Source: Candidatus Pacearchaeota archaeon (lineage in GTDB: Archaea; Nanobdellota; Nanobdellia; Pacearchaeales; GW2011-AR1). Taken from it: a stretch of DNA of 14,650 nt. Positions 5,979 through 12,897 of this stretch are shown piece after piece. Numbering within the stretch: the stretch's first letter is position 1; each line of letters opens with the position of its first letter. The notes under the pieces were generated by a model. The model was not told where the DNA came from, ran no database searches, and saw only the letters and a program-made list of their open reading frames with translations. The stretch is taken from positions 1-14,650 of the forward strand of contig NYZR01000008.1 of the NCBI GenBank assembly GCA_002687255.1. The letters are read 5' to 3'. Made by a program: the position numbers and the translations under genes.

Positions 5979-6785
5979 ATGAAAACAATGAAAGATATGG
6001 ACTTTAAGGAAGTCGAGAGGAAGTTGGTAGAAGATATTAGACGGGTTGCTGGAGATCGTGGAGTTACTGTCGGTTTGAGTGGGGGCATAGATTCTTCTCT
6101 TGCAGTGGTCTTGGCTGTGAAAGCATTGGGCTGTGAGAAAGTGAAGGCGGTAGTTCTTGTCAATTCTAAATTTTCTAAGGAGGTTGGTATTGATGTGGCT
6201 CGTAAATTTGCTTTGGAGAATGGCATACTCACTCAGGAATTTGATATCGGAGAGATCAGGGAGAGGGTTGTTTCTGAGACTAATTTAGATACTAATGATG
6301 AGATTAAGCGAGCAACTCTTGATGTGAGGCTTTGTGATTTGTTTTTGCGAACTGTTTCTACATTGGAGGATCGAATTTATTTGGGGACGATCAACAGCAC
6401 GGAGCGGTTGTGTGGTTGGTTTCCGAAGGGTTCTCTTGTGGGGGATTTTGATCTTCTTGGGGGTCTTTTGAAAGAGCAGATTAAAGAGCTTGCTCGTTTG
6501 AACGGGCTGGGGCATTTAGTTGAAGCGGTCTCTGAGGATGCGAAAGATATTTGCAGCGGGTGTGGTTTCCTTCCGGATTTTGAGGGGATTCCTTTCGAGG
6601 CTATGGATAGGGTTCTCTTTGCAGTTGAGACCTTTTCTGCTGAAGAATTGGATAAGTGGCTTCAAGAGTGTGACATTCCTTCTTGGATGTCCGAGAGGAT
6701 CTTGAAGAGGGTTCGACAGGTGAAACACAAGCAAGAGTTGTTTCCTCCGTTTACAAGAGTGAATGTTCAAGGGGCTGCTGCATGA
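5979..6785 (+). CDS. nadE: NAD+ synthetase-like (NadE family) ATP pyrophosphatase
   Basis: Predicted ammonia-dependent NAD+ synthetase, which adenylates and amidates deamido-NAD+. Counting from the ATG at 5979 (268 residues), the PP-loop is LSGGIDSS (33-40) and the NadE signature is GTINSTERL (136-144). GDFDLLGGLLKEQIKELARL (155-174) is as in the family. No glutaminase domain is present. The motif usually reading K-x-P-S-A-x-L...Q-(T/S)-D-E-x-E-L-G is not recognisable; the aligned part reads DICSGCGFLPDFEGIPF (190-206), so the late ATP/substrate loop is changed. An altered substrate is possible. An upstream in-frame GTG at 5955 is disfavoured because it falls inside the operator. The stop overlaps the next gene by ATGA. 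Confidence 0.75.
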   Translation: MKTMKDMDFKEVERKLVEDIRRVAGDRGVTVGLSGGIDSSLAVVLAVKALGCEKVKAVVLVNSKFSKEVGIDVARKFALENGILTQEFDIGEIRERVVSETNLDTNDEIKRATLDVRLCDLFLRTVSTLEDRIYLGTINSTERLCGWFPKGSLVGDFDLLGGLLKEQIKELARLNGLGHLVEAVSEDAKDICSGCGFLPDFEGIPFEAMDRVLFAVETFSAEELDKWLQECDIPSWMSERILKRVRQVKHKQELFPPFTRVNVQGAAA

Positions 6786-7612
6786 TTTCCTGCTTGGCCT
6801 GTTCTAAGATTTCTTGTCCTATGGTCTTTGGACTTTCTACATTAAGTCTTTCTGTTCTTGGTGAGTCTGTTCAGGAACTGCAACAGGATTTTTTGCATCG
6901 AGACGGTTTTGATTTTACCAGAAGTCTCTTTGTTTATGATGAGCAGGTTTGCACAGCCAGGAATTTTGTTATGGCCTTTTCTCTTTTCTCTTCTGGCTCT
7001 TTAGAAATTGCAAGGAATGTTGCGAATGCTTTATTGTCCTCCCCTCTTTTTCAAGGAGATCATTTCTTGAGGTCTTTTTCTGATGAGGGTGTTGATGATA
7101 CTGTTGTAGTTCATAGTAATCTTTGGGCTGTTTTGGTTTTGATTCAACAAGGCAGGATTGATTTGGCTAAGAGAGTCTTTTCTTTTTTGGATGCTCGTGG
7201 GTTTGCTAGTGTGGATTGTAAGACCGGGGCGTCTAAGCTTTTTTCTGATGATCTTGCTCTTGCGGCTGTTGCTTCTTGGTTTTTGGGCGATCGAGAAAAG
7301 GCTTTAGAGATTCTTTCTTTGTTGCGCAAGGATTTTTTTGATGAACGGAAGGGATTGTTTTGTCGGTCTTTTGGAGAGGAGATCTTCTCTACATATAAGA
7401 ATACTTTTTGTGCGATGGTCTTGCGGATGTGTGGGTTTGGGCTGGAGGCAGATCGGGTTGCTGAGTCTTTGGTGAGAGAATTGCAGGATCCTGTTGATGG
7501 GTTATTTGTGCAGACGGATCAGTGTTCTGAGAAGTTGTTGGATAATACGTTGTTGGCTTTGGTGGCTTGTGGAGGAAAGACTGTTTTTGACGGGCTGGAG
7601 GTCTTGGGATGA
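6782..7612 (+). CDS. Uncharacterised protein with alpha/alpha-toroid-like repeats
   Basis: A 276-residue protein starting at the ATG that overlaps the nadE stop (ATGA, 6782-6785), with AAGGGG just upstream as ribosome site. An in-frame start further left at 6683 would run deep into nadE and is rejected. After a Cys-rich start (MISCLACSKISC), the sequence repeats a helix-pair unit of about 45-50 residues: NLWAVLVLIQQGRIDLAKRV..., DLALAAVASWFLGDREKALEIL..., NTFCAMVLRMCGFGLEADRV..., NTLLALVACGG. Each is followed by a D-x-x-x-GLF-type turn. This pattern is typical of alpha/alpha toroids (six-hairpin glycosidases, prenyltransferases, epimerases), but I see no catalytic signature. Its ATGA coupling on both sides places it in the NadE-like operon, so a partner role is possible. 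Confidence 0.8.
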   Translation: MISCLACSKISCPMVFGLSTLSLSVLGESVQELQQDFLHRDGFDFTRSLFVYDEQVCTARNFVMAFSLFSSGSLEIARNVANALLSSPLFQGDHFLRSFSDEGVDDTVVVHSNLWAVLVLIQQGRIDLAKRVFSFLDARGFASVDCKTGASKLFSDDLALAAVASWFLGDREKALEILSLLRKDFFDERKGLFCRSFGEEIFSTYKNTFCAMVLRMCGFGLEADRVAESLVRELQDPVDGLFVQTDQCSEKLLDNTLLALVACGGKTVFDGLEVLG

Positions 7613-7941
7613 GTTTTGAGGATCTTGCTCGAGCTAGAGATCTTGTTGATCAGGGGGATCAGATTGGCGCCAGTGAGATCTATATTGAGTTGTTGAAGAA
7701 GTGTTATGAGGGAGATCATTTTCTTGCTGCTTCTTTATTAGTTGCAGAATGTGGTGGTAGGCGCCATGCACAAGGAGTTCTCCAGAAACATTTTCAGTCT
7801 GGCAAGGATGCTTATGATTTTGTGGATGGCATCTGGGTTGATTTACATATCACCACTCAAAATTATTTACAGATGCGTGATTCGAATGATACGTTGTATC
7901 TGTCTGTTTTAGAAGAAGCTTTTAGTCCTTCTTCCCGATAA
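7609..7941 (+). CDS. Small uncharacterised helical protein, third gene of the NadE-like operon
   Basis: A 110-residue soluble protein, predicted almost all helical. The first half (EDLARARDLVDQGDQIGASEIYIELLKK, then EGDHFLAASLLVAE) has the A-x-x-L-x-x-x-G-D and A-x-x-x-Y spacing of a TPR-like helix pair. I do not recognise a family. The ATG overlaps the previous stop (ATGA, 7609-7612), so the three genes are probably made together. Its 3' end overlaps the convergent serS gene by 20 bases. Confidence 0.75.
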   Translation: MSFEDLARARDLVDQGDQIGASEIYIELLKKCYEGDHFLAASLLVAECGGRRHAQGVLQKHFQSGKDAYDFVDGIWVDLHITTQNYLQMRDSNDTLYLSVLEEAFSPSSR

Positions 7942-9205
7942 GTTTCTTCCCATTCATATAAGGAACCAAAGCATCTGGAATGGTAATCGTCCCATCAGCG
8001 TTTTGGTGGTTTTCGAGGAGGGCTACGAGGGCTCGGCCGGTGGCGATGGCGGTGTTGTTGAGGGTGTGTGGTGTAAAGCGTTCGCCGTGGCGGTCGATGC
8101 CTCGGATGTTGAGTTTTCTGGATTGGGCTTCTGTTAGATTGGAGCAGGATCCGACTTCGAAGTAGTCTTTCCTTCGGGGGGAATAGGCATCGATGTCTAC
8201 TTGAATGTGCTTGAGGTCTCCGAGGTCTCCGGAGCAGATGGCGAGCACTCTGATGGGGATCTCGAGATCGGTGAAGATGTCTGTCGTGATCTTCTTGAAT
8301 TTTTCAAAATAGTCCATGGATTCTTCTGGTTTGGTGATGGCGATCATCTCTATTTTGTTGAACTGGCGGGTTCTGAAGAGGCCTTTTTCATCGATGCCGT
8401 GGCTGCCAATTTCTTTTCGGAAGCACATGGAGTAGGATGTTTGGAGGATCGGGAGGTCTTTCTCGTGGATGAGTTGGTCTAAGTATCTGCTGATCAGGGA
8501 GTGTTCGGATGTGCCGATTAATGCGAGATCATCGTTATCTATTTTGTAGATCATGTTTTCTTGGTCGTGTAAGTCGGTGACTCGGGAGATGATGTCCGTT
8601 CTGAGTAAGAGAGGGGTTTCTACGTAGGTGAATCCTTCGGCGACCATTTTGTCGGTGGCGAACTTGAGAAGGGCTTGGTTGAGGAGGGCGAGGTCTCCTT
8701 GGAGGTAGTAGAATCCGTTTCCGGAGGTTTTGGCTGAGGAATCGAAGTCTGCCATGCCTAGGGACTCTGCGAGTTCCACGTGGCCTTTTACTTCGAAGTC
8801 GAATTTCTTGATGGCGCCGAACTTCTGAATAACTTTGTTGTCTTTGTCGGATTCGCCGGTGGGGACGCTTTTGTGCATGATGTTGGGAATCTGTTCTACG
8901 AGGGAGTGGAGTTCTTGTTCGAGTTTCTTGGTTTTGGTTTCGTTCGTTTCGAGTTTCTTGGGGAGGGCTTTTGCTTTCTTGAGGATTGTGGCTGCAGAGG
9001 TGTTGGCTTTCTTAGCTTCGGCGACTTCTTTCGAGAGGTTGTTCCTTTGTTGTCTGAGGTCGTCGCCTTCTGTTTTTGTTTTTTTCCACCTCTGATCTAG
9101 GTTTATGATTTTGTCTACGAGCGGGAGCTTATCTTGTTGGTGTTTCTGCTCGATGTTCTTTTTTACTAAGTCTGGATGTTCTCGGATGAGGTTGATGTCT
9201 ATCAT
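7922..9205 (-). CDS. serS: Seryl-tRNA synthetase
   Basis: A 427-residue class II aminoacyl-tRNA synthetase that charges tRNA-Ser (and tRNA-Sec if present). MIDINLIREHPDLVKKN begins the N-terminal domain, with a long antiparallel coiled coil at about 35-105 that grips the tRNA long arm. The core shows VETPLLLRTDI (195-205, motif 1 region), GTSEH (231-235, TxE serine site), FRKEIGSHGIDEKGLFRTRQF (262-282, motif 2) and NNTAIATGRALVALLE (383-398, motif 3), ending IPDALVPYMNGKKLI. This is the common SerRS, not the rare methanogen form, and length is normal. It converges on the NadE-like operon with a 20-base overlap. A TATA-like box lies 26 bases before its ATG. Confidence 0.97.
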   Translation of the reverse strand: MIDINLIREHPDLVKKNIEQKHQQDKLPLVDKIINLDQRWKKTKTEGDDLRQQRNNLSKEVAEAKKANTSAATILKKAKALPKKLETNETKTKKLEQELHSLVEQIPNIMHKSVPTGESDKDNKVIQKFGAIKKFDFEVKGHVELAESLGMADFDSSAKTSGNGFYYLQGDLALLNQALLKFATDKMVAEGFTYVETPLLLRTDIISRVTDLHDQENMIYKIDNDDLALIGTSEHSLISRYLDQLIHEKDLPILQTSYSMCFRKEIGSHGIDEKGLFRTRQFNKIEMIAITKPEESMDYFEKFKKITTDIFTDLEIPIRVLAICSGDLGDLKHIQVDIDAYSPRRKDYFEVGSCSNLTEAQSRKLNIRGIDRHGERFTPHTLNNTAIATGRALVALLENHQNADGTITIPDALVPYMNGKKLIGKKD

Positions 9206-9225
9206 GTTTCTTGGACGAGATTGGG

Positions 9226-9236
9226 TTATTTAAAAT
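9226..9236 (-). promoter_or_regulatory. TATA-like box of serS
   Basis: On the minus strand ATTTTAAATAA is centred 26 bases before the serS ATG at 9205. No Shine-Dalgarno sequence intervenes, so the mRNA is probably leaderless. Confidence 0.6.
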
Positions 9237-9253
9237 TAGCGGGGAAAGATTGG

Positions 9254-9310
9254 CGAGCTTCCGCTCGGATTGGAAGCGCCTGCGGCGCTGAGATAATCTG
9301 ATGCCAAGGC
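9254..9310. repeat. Tandem-hairpin palindromic element A
   Basis: Two short hairpins, CGAGC-TTCC-GCTCG (9254-9267) and AGCGCC-TGC-GGCGCT (9275-9289), are followed by GAGATAATCTGATGC (9290-9304). The same 15 bases follow the two hairpins of element B at 12078-12129, though the stems there have different sequences. Confidence 0.65.
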
Positions 9311-9319
9311 AGGTGTTGG

Positions 9320-10213
9320 TTAGGTCTTGTCTGCTGGCTGCTGTTCTTTCTTGAATTGGTGGATGAGGAGGTTCTTCAAGAAGTTAGCTTCTGTCCTCGC
9401 TTCTTGGGATGTGCTTCTTAATCCTCTTGCTTGTTCTTCTAGCTCTTCGGCTTCGCTTGTTTGCACTTCACTTCGGCCTTCCTGGTATTCGGCTATTCTT
9501 AAGAATACTTGTTCTGCTTTTTCTCTTAGGTGCTCTGGGAGAACGATCTCTTTTGCACGCTGGGAGAGGGTGTTTATATCCTTTCCGTATTCGCCCCAGA
9601 AAAGTTCTGAGTGGTAATCTCTTTCTTCTTCTAGGTTGGTGAATAGTTTGCCGAGGTTTTCTGGTGATGAAAATCTTTCAAATCTTTTTCTTCCGATGGT
9701 TTCTCTGGCATCCTTTATCTTTTCATCATACTCTTTGAATCCTGCTAGTTCAGCTAGGTATTCGGCGTCTCTCAGTTTCGTTCCTTCTTTTTCTGCTTCT
9801 ATCTCTCTTTGGATCATGCCATCTATGAATTCCCTGGTGATGGGAATTATTTTTCCTGAGAGGTCTTCCTCCACGTGCTGAGGATCAATTCTTCCTTTTT
9901 CTACGTCTTCCTTTTCTACGACTCCGCTGAGGATGAAGTCTGTTTGATCTTTTCCGTATTCGTGAATGAAGTAGTATCTCCCTGCAAGATCTCCTATCCA
10001 TTTGTCTGGTCTTTTTATGTGGACTTCAAAGTGGAGGATCTCTTGGAACTCTTTTTGTTCGTCTCCTGAGAAGTATCTGGTTACTCTTTCTGGAGGGAAA
10101 TATCTGTGACTTTTTCTTCCAGGGCCATTTAGTGTTCCGTATTCTTCACTAGTGAGATTTGCTTCTAACCAGCTTTGTGATTCCCCTTCTTCTCTTAATG
10201 TGATTAATGGCAT
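9320..10213 (-). CDS. Uncharacterised charged cytoplasmic protein
   Basis: A 297-residue protein I cannot assign. It has no signal peptide or membrane span and no cysteines. The N-terminal half mixes strands and turns with aromatic residues (GRKSHRYFPPERVTRYF at about 32-48; RYYFIHEYGKDQTDFIL at about 79-95). From about residue 130 onward it is mostly charged helix, ending in a probable coiled coil (SEAEELEEQARGLRSTSQEARTEANFLKNLL, about 252-283) and a Lys/Gln-rich tail. ATG at 10213 has a TATA-like box 26 bases upstream. It stands alone between kef and serS, both on the same strand but with their own promoters. Confidence 0.75.
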   Translation of the reverse strand: MPLITLREEGESQSWLEANLTSEEYGTLNGPGRKSHRYFPPERVTRYFSGDEQKEFQEILHFEVHIKRPDKWIGDLAGRYYFIHEYGKDQTDFILSGVVEKEDVEKGRIDPQHVEEDLSGKIIPITREFIDGMIQREIEAEKEGTKLRDAEYLAELAGFKEYDEKIKDARETIGRKRFERFSSPENLGKLFTNLEEERDYHSELFWGEYGKDINTLSQRAKEIVLPEHLREKAEQVFLRIAEYQEGRSEVQTSEAEELEEQARGLRSTSQEARTEANFLKNLLIHQFKKEQQPADKT

Positions 10214-10234
10214 TGTTTTTGGAAGGCTGTAGAG

Positions 10235-10244
10235 TTTAAAAAAT
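10235..10244 (-). promoter_or_regulatory. TATA-like box of the 297-residue gene
   Basis: ATTTTTTAAA on the minus strand is centred about 26 bases before the ATG at 10213, with no ribosome site between. Confidence 0.55.
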
Positions 10245-10273
10245 CTGCGTGATGGAGCAAGGAATAGAAAAAT

Positions 10274-11962
10274 TCAGTCTTCATCAAGTTTCTTCAGTTC
10301 TTTCTTCTGTTGGTCTCTGAGTTTAGCATAGTCGATGTGGTTGGTTTTGAATTTGCTGATGATGGCTGAGGCGTATTTTCCTCCGAGGAAGTGGGGGAGG
10401 AGAACGTAGTCGATGCCGGCGTGGTAGAGGATCTCTGCTTCGGCGGCGTATTCTGCGGTTGCAACATAGGTTGCTTTGGATTTCATTTCTTTGAGCGTGT
10501 TCTGGATGCGGAGGTTGGATTCGATATCAGGGATGGTGGAGATGACGAGCTTGGCTTGTTGGAGATTAAGTTCATTGAGGACTTCTGTTTCGTGGGCGTC
10601 TCCGTAGATCGCATCGATCTTTTTCTTGTTGAGCTGAGTAACGATCTTGGGGTTGTTGTCGATGACTAGGAAGCTGGTATTCATGGCTTTGAGAGTTTTG
10701 AGGAGATGCTTGCCCATACGGTCGCAGCCGAAGAGGATGATGTCGTAGGTTTTCTTTTCTTTCTCGGTGTCTTCTTTTTTGCTCTTTCCCTCGAAGATGT
10801 TTAGAAAGGGGTCTAGGGCATTGAAGAGATTGTGGGCGTAATGTGTGGTGTAGGAGCTGATTCCTATGGTGATGAGGGCAATCAGAATGACTAGGCTGAG
10901 GATGTTCTGGGAGACGTGGCCGAGGGTGAAGCCGAGCATGATGAGGATCAGAGAGAATTCGGAGATTTGAGCCAAGCTGGCGGAAGTGAGGAAGTTCGTC
11001 CTTTTCTTATAGCCGAAGAAGCGCATGCAGGTCATGATGATGATTGGTTTTCCGAGGAGGACAAAGAGGGAGAATGCTAGGGCTGTGATTATTAGGCTGG
11101 AGCTGATAGGAGGGGCGAGTTGGCTTCCGAAGAAGACGAAGAAGAGAATGACGAAGAAGTCTCTGAGCGGTCGGATTTTTCCGGTGAGTTCGAGTGTGTA
11201 TCTGCTGGAGGCGAGCGCCATACCTGCTATCAATGCACCGATTTCAAGGGAGAGTCCGAGGTAGCTGAAGAGCATGGCAATGAGAAGTGCCCAGGCGACG
11301 CCAAAGAGGAAGAGGACTTCTTGGTTTCTTGCGAGGTAGCTGAGGACTTTGTTCATGACGAGGGCTGAGGCTGTGAAGATAAGAATGATGAGTGCGAGGA
11401 TTTTTACCAGTGTTGTTAGGATGACTGTTGAGGAACCGGTGTTGAGGACGGGGAAGATCATCAGTGCTAGGGCTGCTGCGAAGTCTTGGACGATGAGGAT
11501 TCCTAGAGCGATTTTTCCGTGGAGGGTGTGCATTTCTTTTTTGTCGGAGAGGAGTTTGATGACTACGACTGTTGAGGAGAATGCCAGGGCTACTGCTAAA
11601 TAGAGGGCTGTGAGGCTGCCGTAGCCGAATGCGTTTGCTATGAGGTAGCCGATTCCTGCTGTTATCAACATTGCTAATGATCCTGCTACGGTGGAGATGC
11701 CTCCGACGTCTTTGAGGATTCTGAAGTCGAGGGAGAGTCCGACGATGAAAAGGAGGAGGGCTACTCCGATGTGTGCTAGGGTTTGGATGACTGCTGCTGA
11801 GGCGACGCCTGGATTGATGAGGTTGAATGCTAGTGGGCCTGCTAGGATTCCTGCTATGAGGTAGGCTATTATTGTTGGTTGTTTGATGGCTTTTGCTAAG
11901 ATGGTTATGATTGCTGCTAGGCCTATGATGAGGCTTAGGGAGATTAGCACCTCTTGTCCCAT
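10274..11962 (-). CDS. Kef-type cation/proton antiporter (CPA2) with RCK domain
   Basis: A 562-residue membrane protein, predicted to exchange K+ or Na+ for protons. Residues 1-380 hold about 12-13 hydrophobic segments with CPA2 signatures: LLFIVGLSLDF (70-80), ALAFSSTVVVIKLLSD (125-140) and ILIVQDF (155-161), whose D160 is the probable ion-binding acid. A charged linker (391-404) leads to an RCK/TrkA-N domain: YDIILFGCDRMGKHLL (406-421) with a GxxxxG nucleotide loop, VIDNNP (433-438), GDAHE (454-458) and VISTIPD (473-479), ending near residue 540. RCK domains bind NAD(H) or nucleotides to gate transport. No RCK_C domain follows. The ATG at 11962 lies about 25 bases from a TATA-like box embedded in a 10-bp palindrome. 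Confidence 0.93.
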   Translation of the reverse strand: MGQEVLISLSLIIGLAAIITILAKAIKQPTIIAYLIAGILAGPLAFNLINPGVASAAVIQTLAHIGVALLLFIVGLSLDFRILKDVGGISTVAGSLAMLITAGIGYLIANAFGYGSLTALYLAVALAFSSTVVVIKLLSDKKEMHTLHGKIALGILIVQDFAAALALMIFPVLNTGSSTVILTTLVKILALIILIFTASALVMNKVLSYLARNQEVLFLFGVAWALLIAMLFSYLGLSLEIGALIAGMALASSRYTLELTGKIRPLRDFFVILFFVFFGSQLAPPISSSLIITALAFSLFVLLGKPIIIMTCMRFFGYKKRTNFLTSASLAQISEFSLILIMLGFTLGHVSQNILSLVILIALITIGISSYTTHYAHNLFNALDPFLNIFEGKSKKEDTEKEKKTYDIILFGCDRMGKHLLKTLKAMNTSFLVIDNNPKIVTQLNKKKIDAIYGDAHETEVLNELNLQQAKLVISTIPDIESNLRIQNTLKEMKSKATYVATAEYAAEAEILYHAGIDYVLLPHFLGGKYASAIISKFKTNHIDYAKLRDQQKKELKKLDED

Positions 11963-11982
11963 GTTGCTTGTAGGGTGTAGTG

Positions 11983-11991
11983 TTTTATAAA
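11983..11991 (-). promoter_or_regulatory. TATA-like box of the kef-type gene
   Basis: TTTATAAAA on the minus strand is centred 25 bases before the ATG at 11962. Its upstream edge is part of the inverted repeat 11987-12009, so a protein bound there would compete with TBP/TFB. Confidence 0.6.
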
Positions 11992-12034
11992 GGTTCTTCG
12001 AACCTTTATCCCGTTCAACTTTGGAGAAGTTGAA
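11987..12034. promoter_or_regulatory. Tandem palindromes at the kef promoter
   Basis: ATAAAGGTTC-TTC-GAACCTTTAT (11987-12009) is a perfect 10-base inverted repeat. After four bases comes TTCAACTT-TGGAG-AAGTTGAA (12014-12034), with perfect 8-base arms. The first overlaps the TATA-like box, so it may be an operator; both also fit the hairpin-pair pattern of the nearby intergenic regions. Confidence 0.5.
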
Positions 12035-12077
12035 GTCTTAAATGTTGGTGTTGCTCTTTTTGGTTGGGGAAATTTCC

Positions 12078-12129
12078 TGGGCTTCGCCCAGTTATCAGAA
12101 GCGGCTTCGCCGCTGAGATAATCTGATGC
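12078..12129. repeat. Tandem-hairpin palindromic element B
   Basis: TGGGC-TTC-GCCCA (12078-12090) and AGCGGC-TTC-GCCGCT (12100-12114) are followed by GAGATAATCTGATGC (12115-12129), identical to the tail of element A at 9290-9304. Stems keep pairing although their bases differ from element A, which suggests that structure is maintained. Confidence 0.65.
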
Positions 12130-12148
12130 TAGGGTCGGGCTAGGCAGG

Positions 12149-12157
12149 TTTTTATAG
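12149..12157 (+). promoter_or_regulatory. TATA-like box of the 28-residue gene
   Basis: TTTTTATAG predicts a start near 12179, giving a leader of about 13 bases that would contain GGGAGGG (12178-12184), a strong ribosome binding site 7 bases before the ATG at 12192. This is one of few genes here with a clear Shine-Dalgarno sequence. Confidence 0.5.
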
Positions 12158-12191
12158 TTCTCGAGGTTTGGTTTTTTGGGAGGGAAAGAAT

Positions 12192-12278
12192 ATGCTTGAT
12201 AAAATTAAGAAAGAGAACGCTAAGTGGTGGGTAGTTGTGCTCCTTGTAGGGATCACGACCTATCTTCTCTTAGGCTAA
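12192..12278 (+). CDS. 28-residue single-span membrane microprotein
   Basis: The frame encodes 28 residues: a basic head MLDKIKKENAKWW, then a hydrophobic helix VVVLLVGITTYLLLG running to the stop. The positive head followed by a 15-17 residue span predicts one transmembrane helix with the N-terminus inside. Support for its being real is the GGGAGGG ribosome site at good spacing, a TATA-like box about 38 bases upstream, and the clean charge-then-hydrophobic layout. It lies divergent from the Kef-type antiporter, so it might be an accessory subunit of a membrane complex, but I recognise no family. Its small size makes chance possible. Confidence 0.6.
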   Translation: MLDKIKKENAKWWVVVLLVGITTYLLLG

Positions 12279-12316
12279 TGTTTAAGAAGGATTAATTGTT
12301 CGTTTTTGCATCATGC

Positions 12317-12369
12317 TCACGTCACTTGGCTGACGTGATGGGGCAGGCGCCTGCGGCGGTGCCTGCTCC
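12317..12369. repeat. Tandem hairpins after the microprotein gene
   Basis: TCACGTCA-CTTGGC-TGACGTGA (12317-12338) has perfect 8-base arms. GGGGCAGGC pairs with GCCTGCTCC (12340-12348 with 12361-12369, one G-U), enclosing a GCC-TGC-GGC inner stem with a 3-base bulge. They could act as processing or termination structures for the 12192 gene. Confidence 0.5.
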
Positions 12370-12390
12370 GCTCTACAAGCTTTCTTAGTC

Positions 12391-12470
12391 CTGAAAGTTT
12401 CTATGGACTTTGGGATCGTCAAGAACTTTCAGTTCTTGAGGAAAGAAACCTTCTAGGAGTTCAAAGAACT
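12391..12470. promoter_or_regulatory. Overlapping palindromes upstream of the S10 gene
   Basis: CAAGAACT-TTC-AGTTCTTG (12420-12438) and AGTTC-AAA-GAACT (12458-12470) share the AAGAACT/AGTTCTT motif. In addition CTGAAAGTT (12391-12399) pairs with AACTTTCAG (12424-12432), a segment inside the first hairpin, so the two folds exclude each other. All lie before the S10 TATA-like box, so they would bind protein as DNA or fold in an upstream transcript. Confidence 0.45.
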
Positions 12471-12478
12471 ACAATAGG

Positions 12479-12487
12479 TTTAAAAAC
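12479..12487 (+). promoter_or_regulatory. TATA-like box of the S10 gene
   Basis: TTTAAAAAC is centred 25 bases before the ATG at 12508. The bases before the ATG (GAGTGTATC) hold no ribosome binding site, consistent with a leaderless mRNA. Confidence 0.6.
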
Positions 12488-12507
12488 CGAAATTTGCTGA
12501 GTGTATC

Positions 12508-12816
12508 ATGGCTAAAGTGCGCATTAAGCTGAGTAGCATCGATGTCGGGCAATTGAACCCGGTTATGACGTCGATCAAAGAGATCGCTGACCGTTCTGGT
12601 GTAGTTATGCGTGGGCCGATTCCTCTGCCGACGAGGCGGATGAAGGTGACGACGAGGAAAAGTCCGTGTGGTGATGGGACTGCTACGTTTGATCGGTTTG
12701 AGATGCGTGTTCATAGAAGGATTATTGATTTGCCTGCGGAGGATAGAGTATTGCATCCGATTATGAAGTTGCAGATTCCGAGAAGTGTTCAGATTAAGAT
12801 TGAGATGAAAGAGTAA
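12508..12816 (+). CDS. rps10: Ribosomal protein S10 (uS10), archaeal type
   Basis: A 102-residue small-subunit ribosomal protein, full length for archaea. It shows the archaeal/eukaryal-type start KVRIKLSSIDVGQLNPV, then RSGVVMRGPIPLPTRRMKVT (29-49) for the extended loop reaching into the 30S head, CGDGTATFDRFEMRVHRRII (55-74) and the C-terminal strand PRSVQIKIEMKE. Archaeal S10 often follows the EF-1A gene in the str operon; here it stands alone, with its own promoter and palindrome-rich flanks on both sides. The stop codon lies inside an 8-bp hairpin at 12811-12829. Assignment is secure. Confidence 0.97.
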   Translation: MAKVRIKLSSIDVGQLNPVMTSIKEIADRSGVVMRGPIPLPTRRMKVTTRKSPCGDGTATFDRFEMRVHRRIIDLPAEDRVLHPIMKLQIPRSVQIKIEMKE

Positions 12817-12860
12817 GCGGAGCTTACTCTATACATGCAAACAAAGGTATGTGTTTGCAT
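12811..12860. repeat. Tandem hairpins at the 3' end of the S10 gene
   Basis: GAGTAAGC-GGA-GCTTACTC (12811-12829) is a perfect 8-bp hairpin that includes the S10 stop codon. ATGCAAACA-AAGGTATG-TGTTTGCAT (12835-12860) is a perfect 9-bp hairpin five bases on. They may define the mRNA 3' end; no long T-run follows directly. Confidence 0.55.
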
Positions 12861-12897
12861 ATGAAGGAGTAAATAGTTGTTTTGGATCACCATGGTC

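Noticed and set aside
6683..6781. Upstream start of the toroid-like protein within nadE
   Set aside because: The ATG at 6782 has an ATGA overlap and AAGGGG ribosome site; an extension would overlap nadE by about 100 bases.
12469..12756. 95-residue minus-strand frame opposite the S10 gene
   Set aside because: S10 is unmistakable on the + strand; the opposite frame has no start context or motif.
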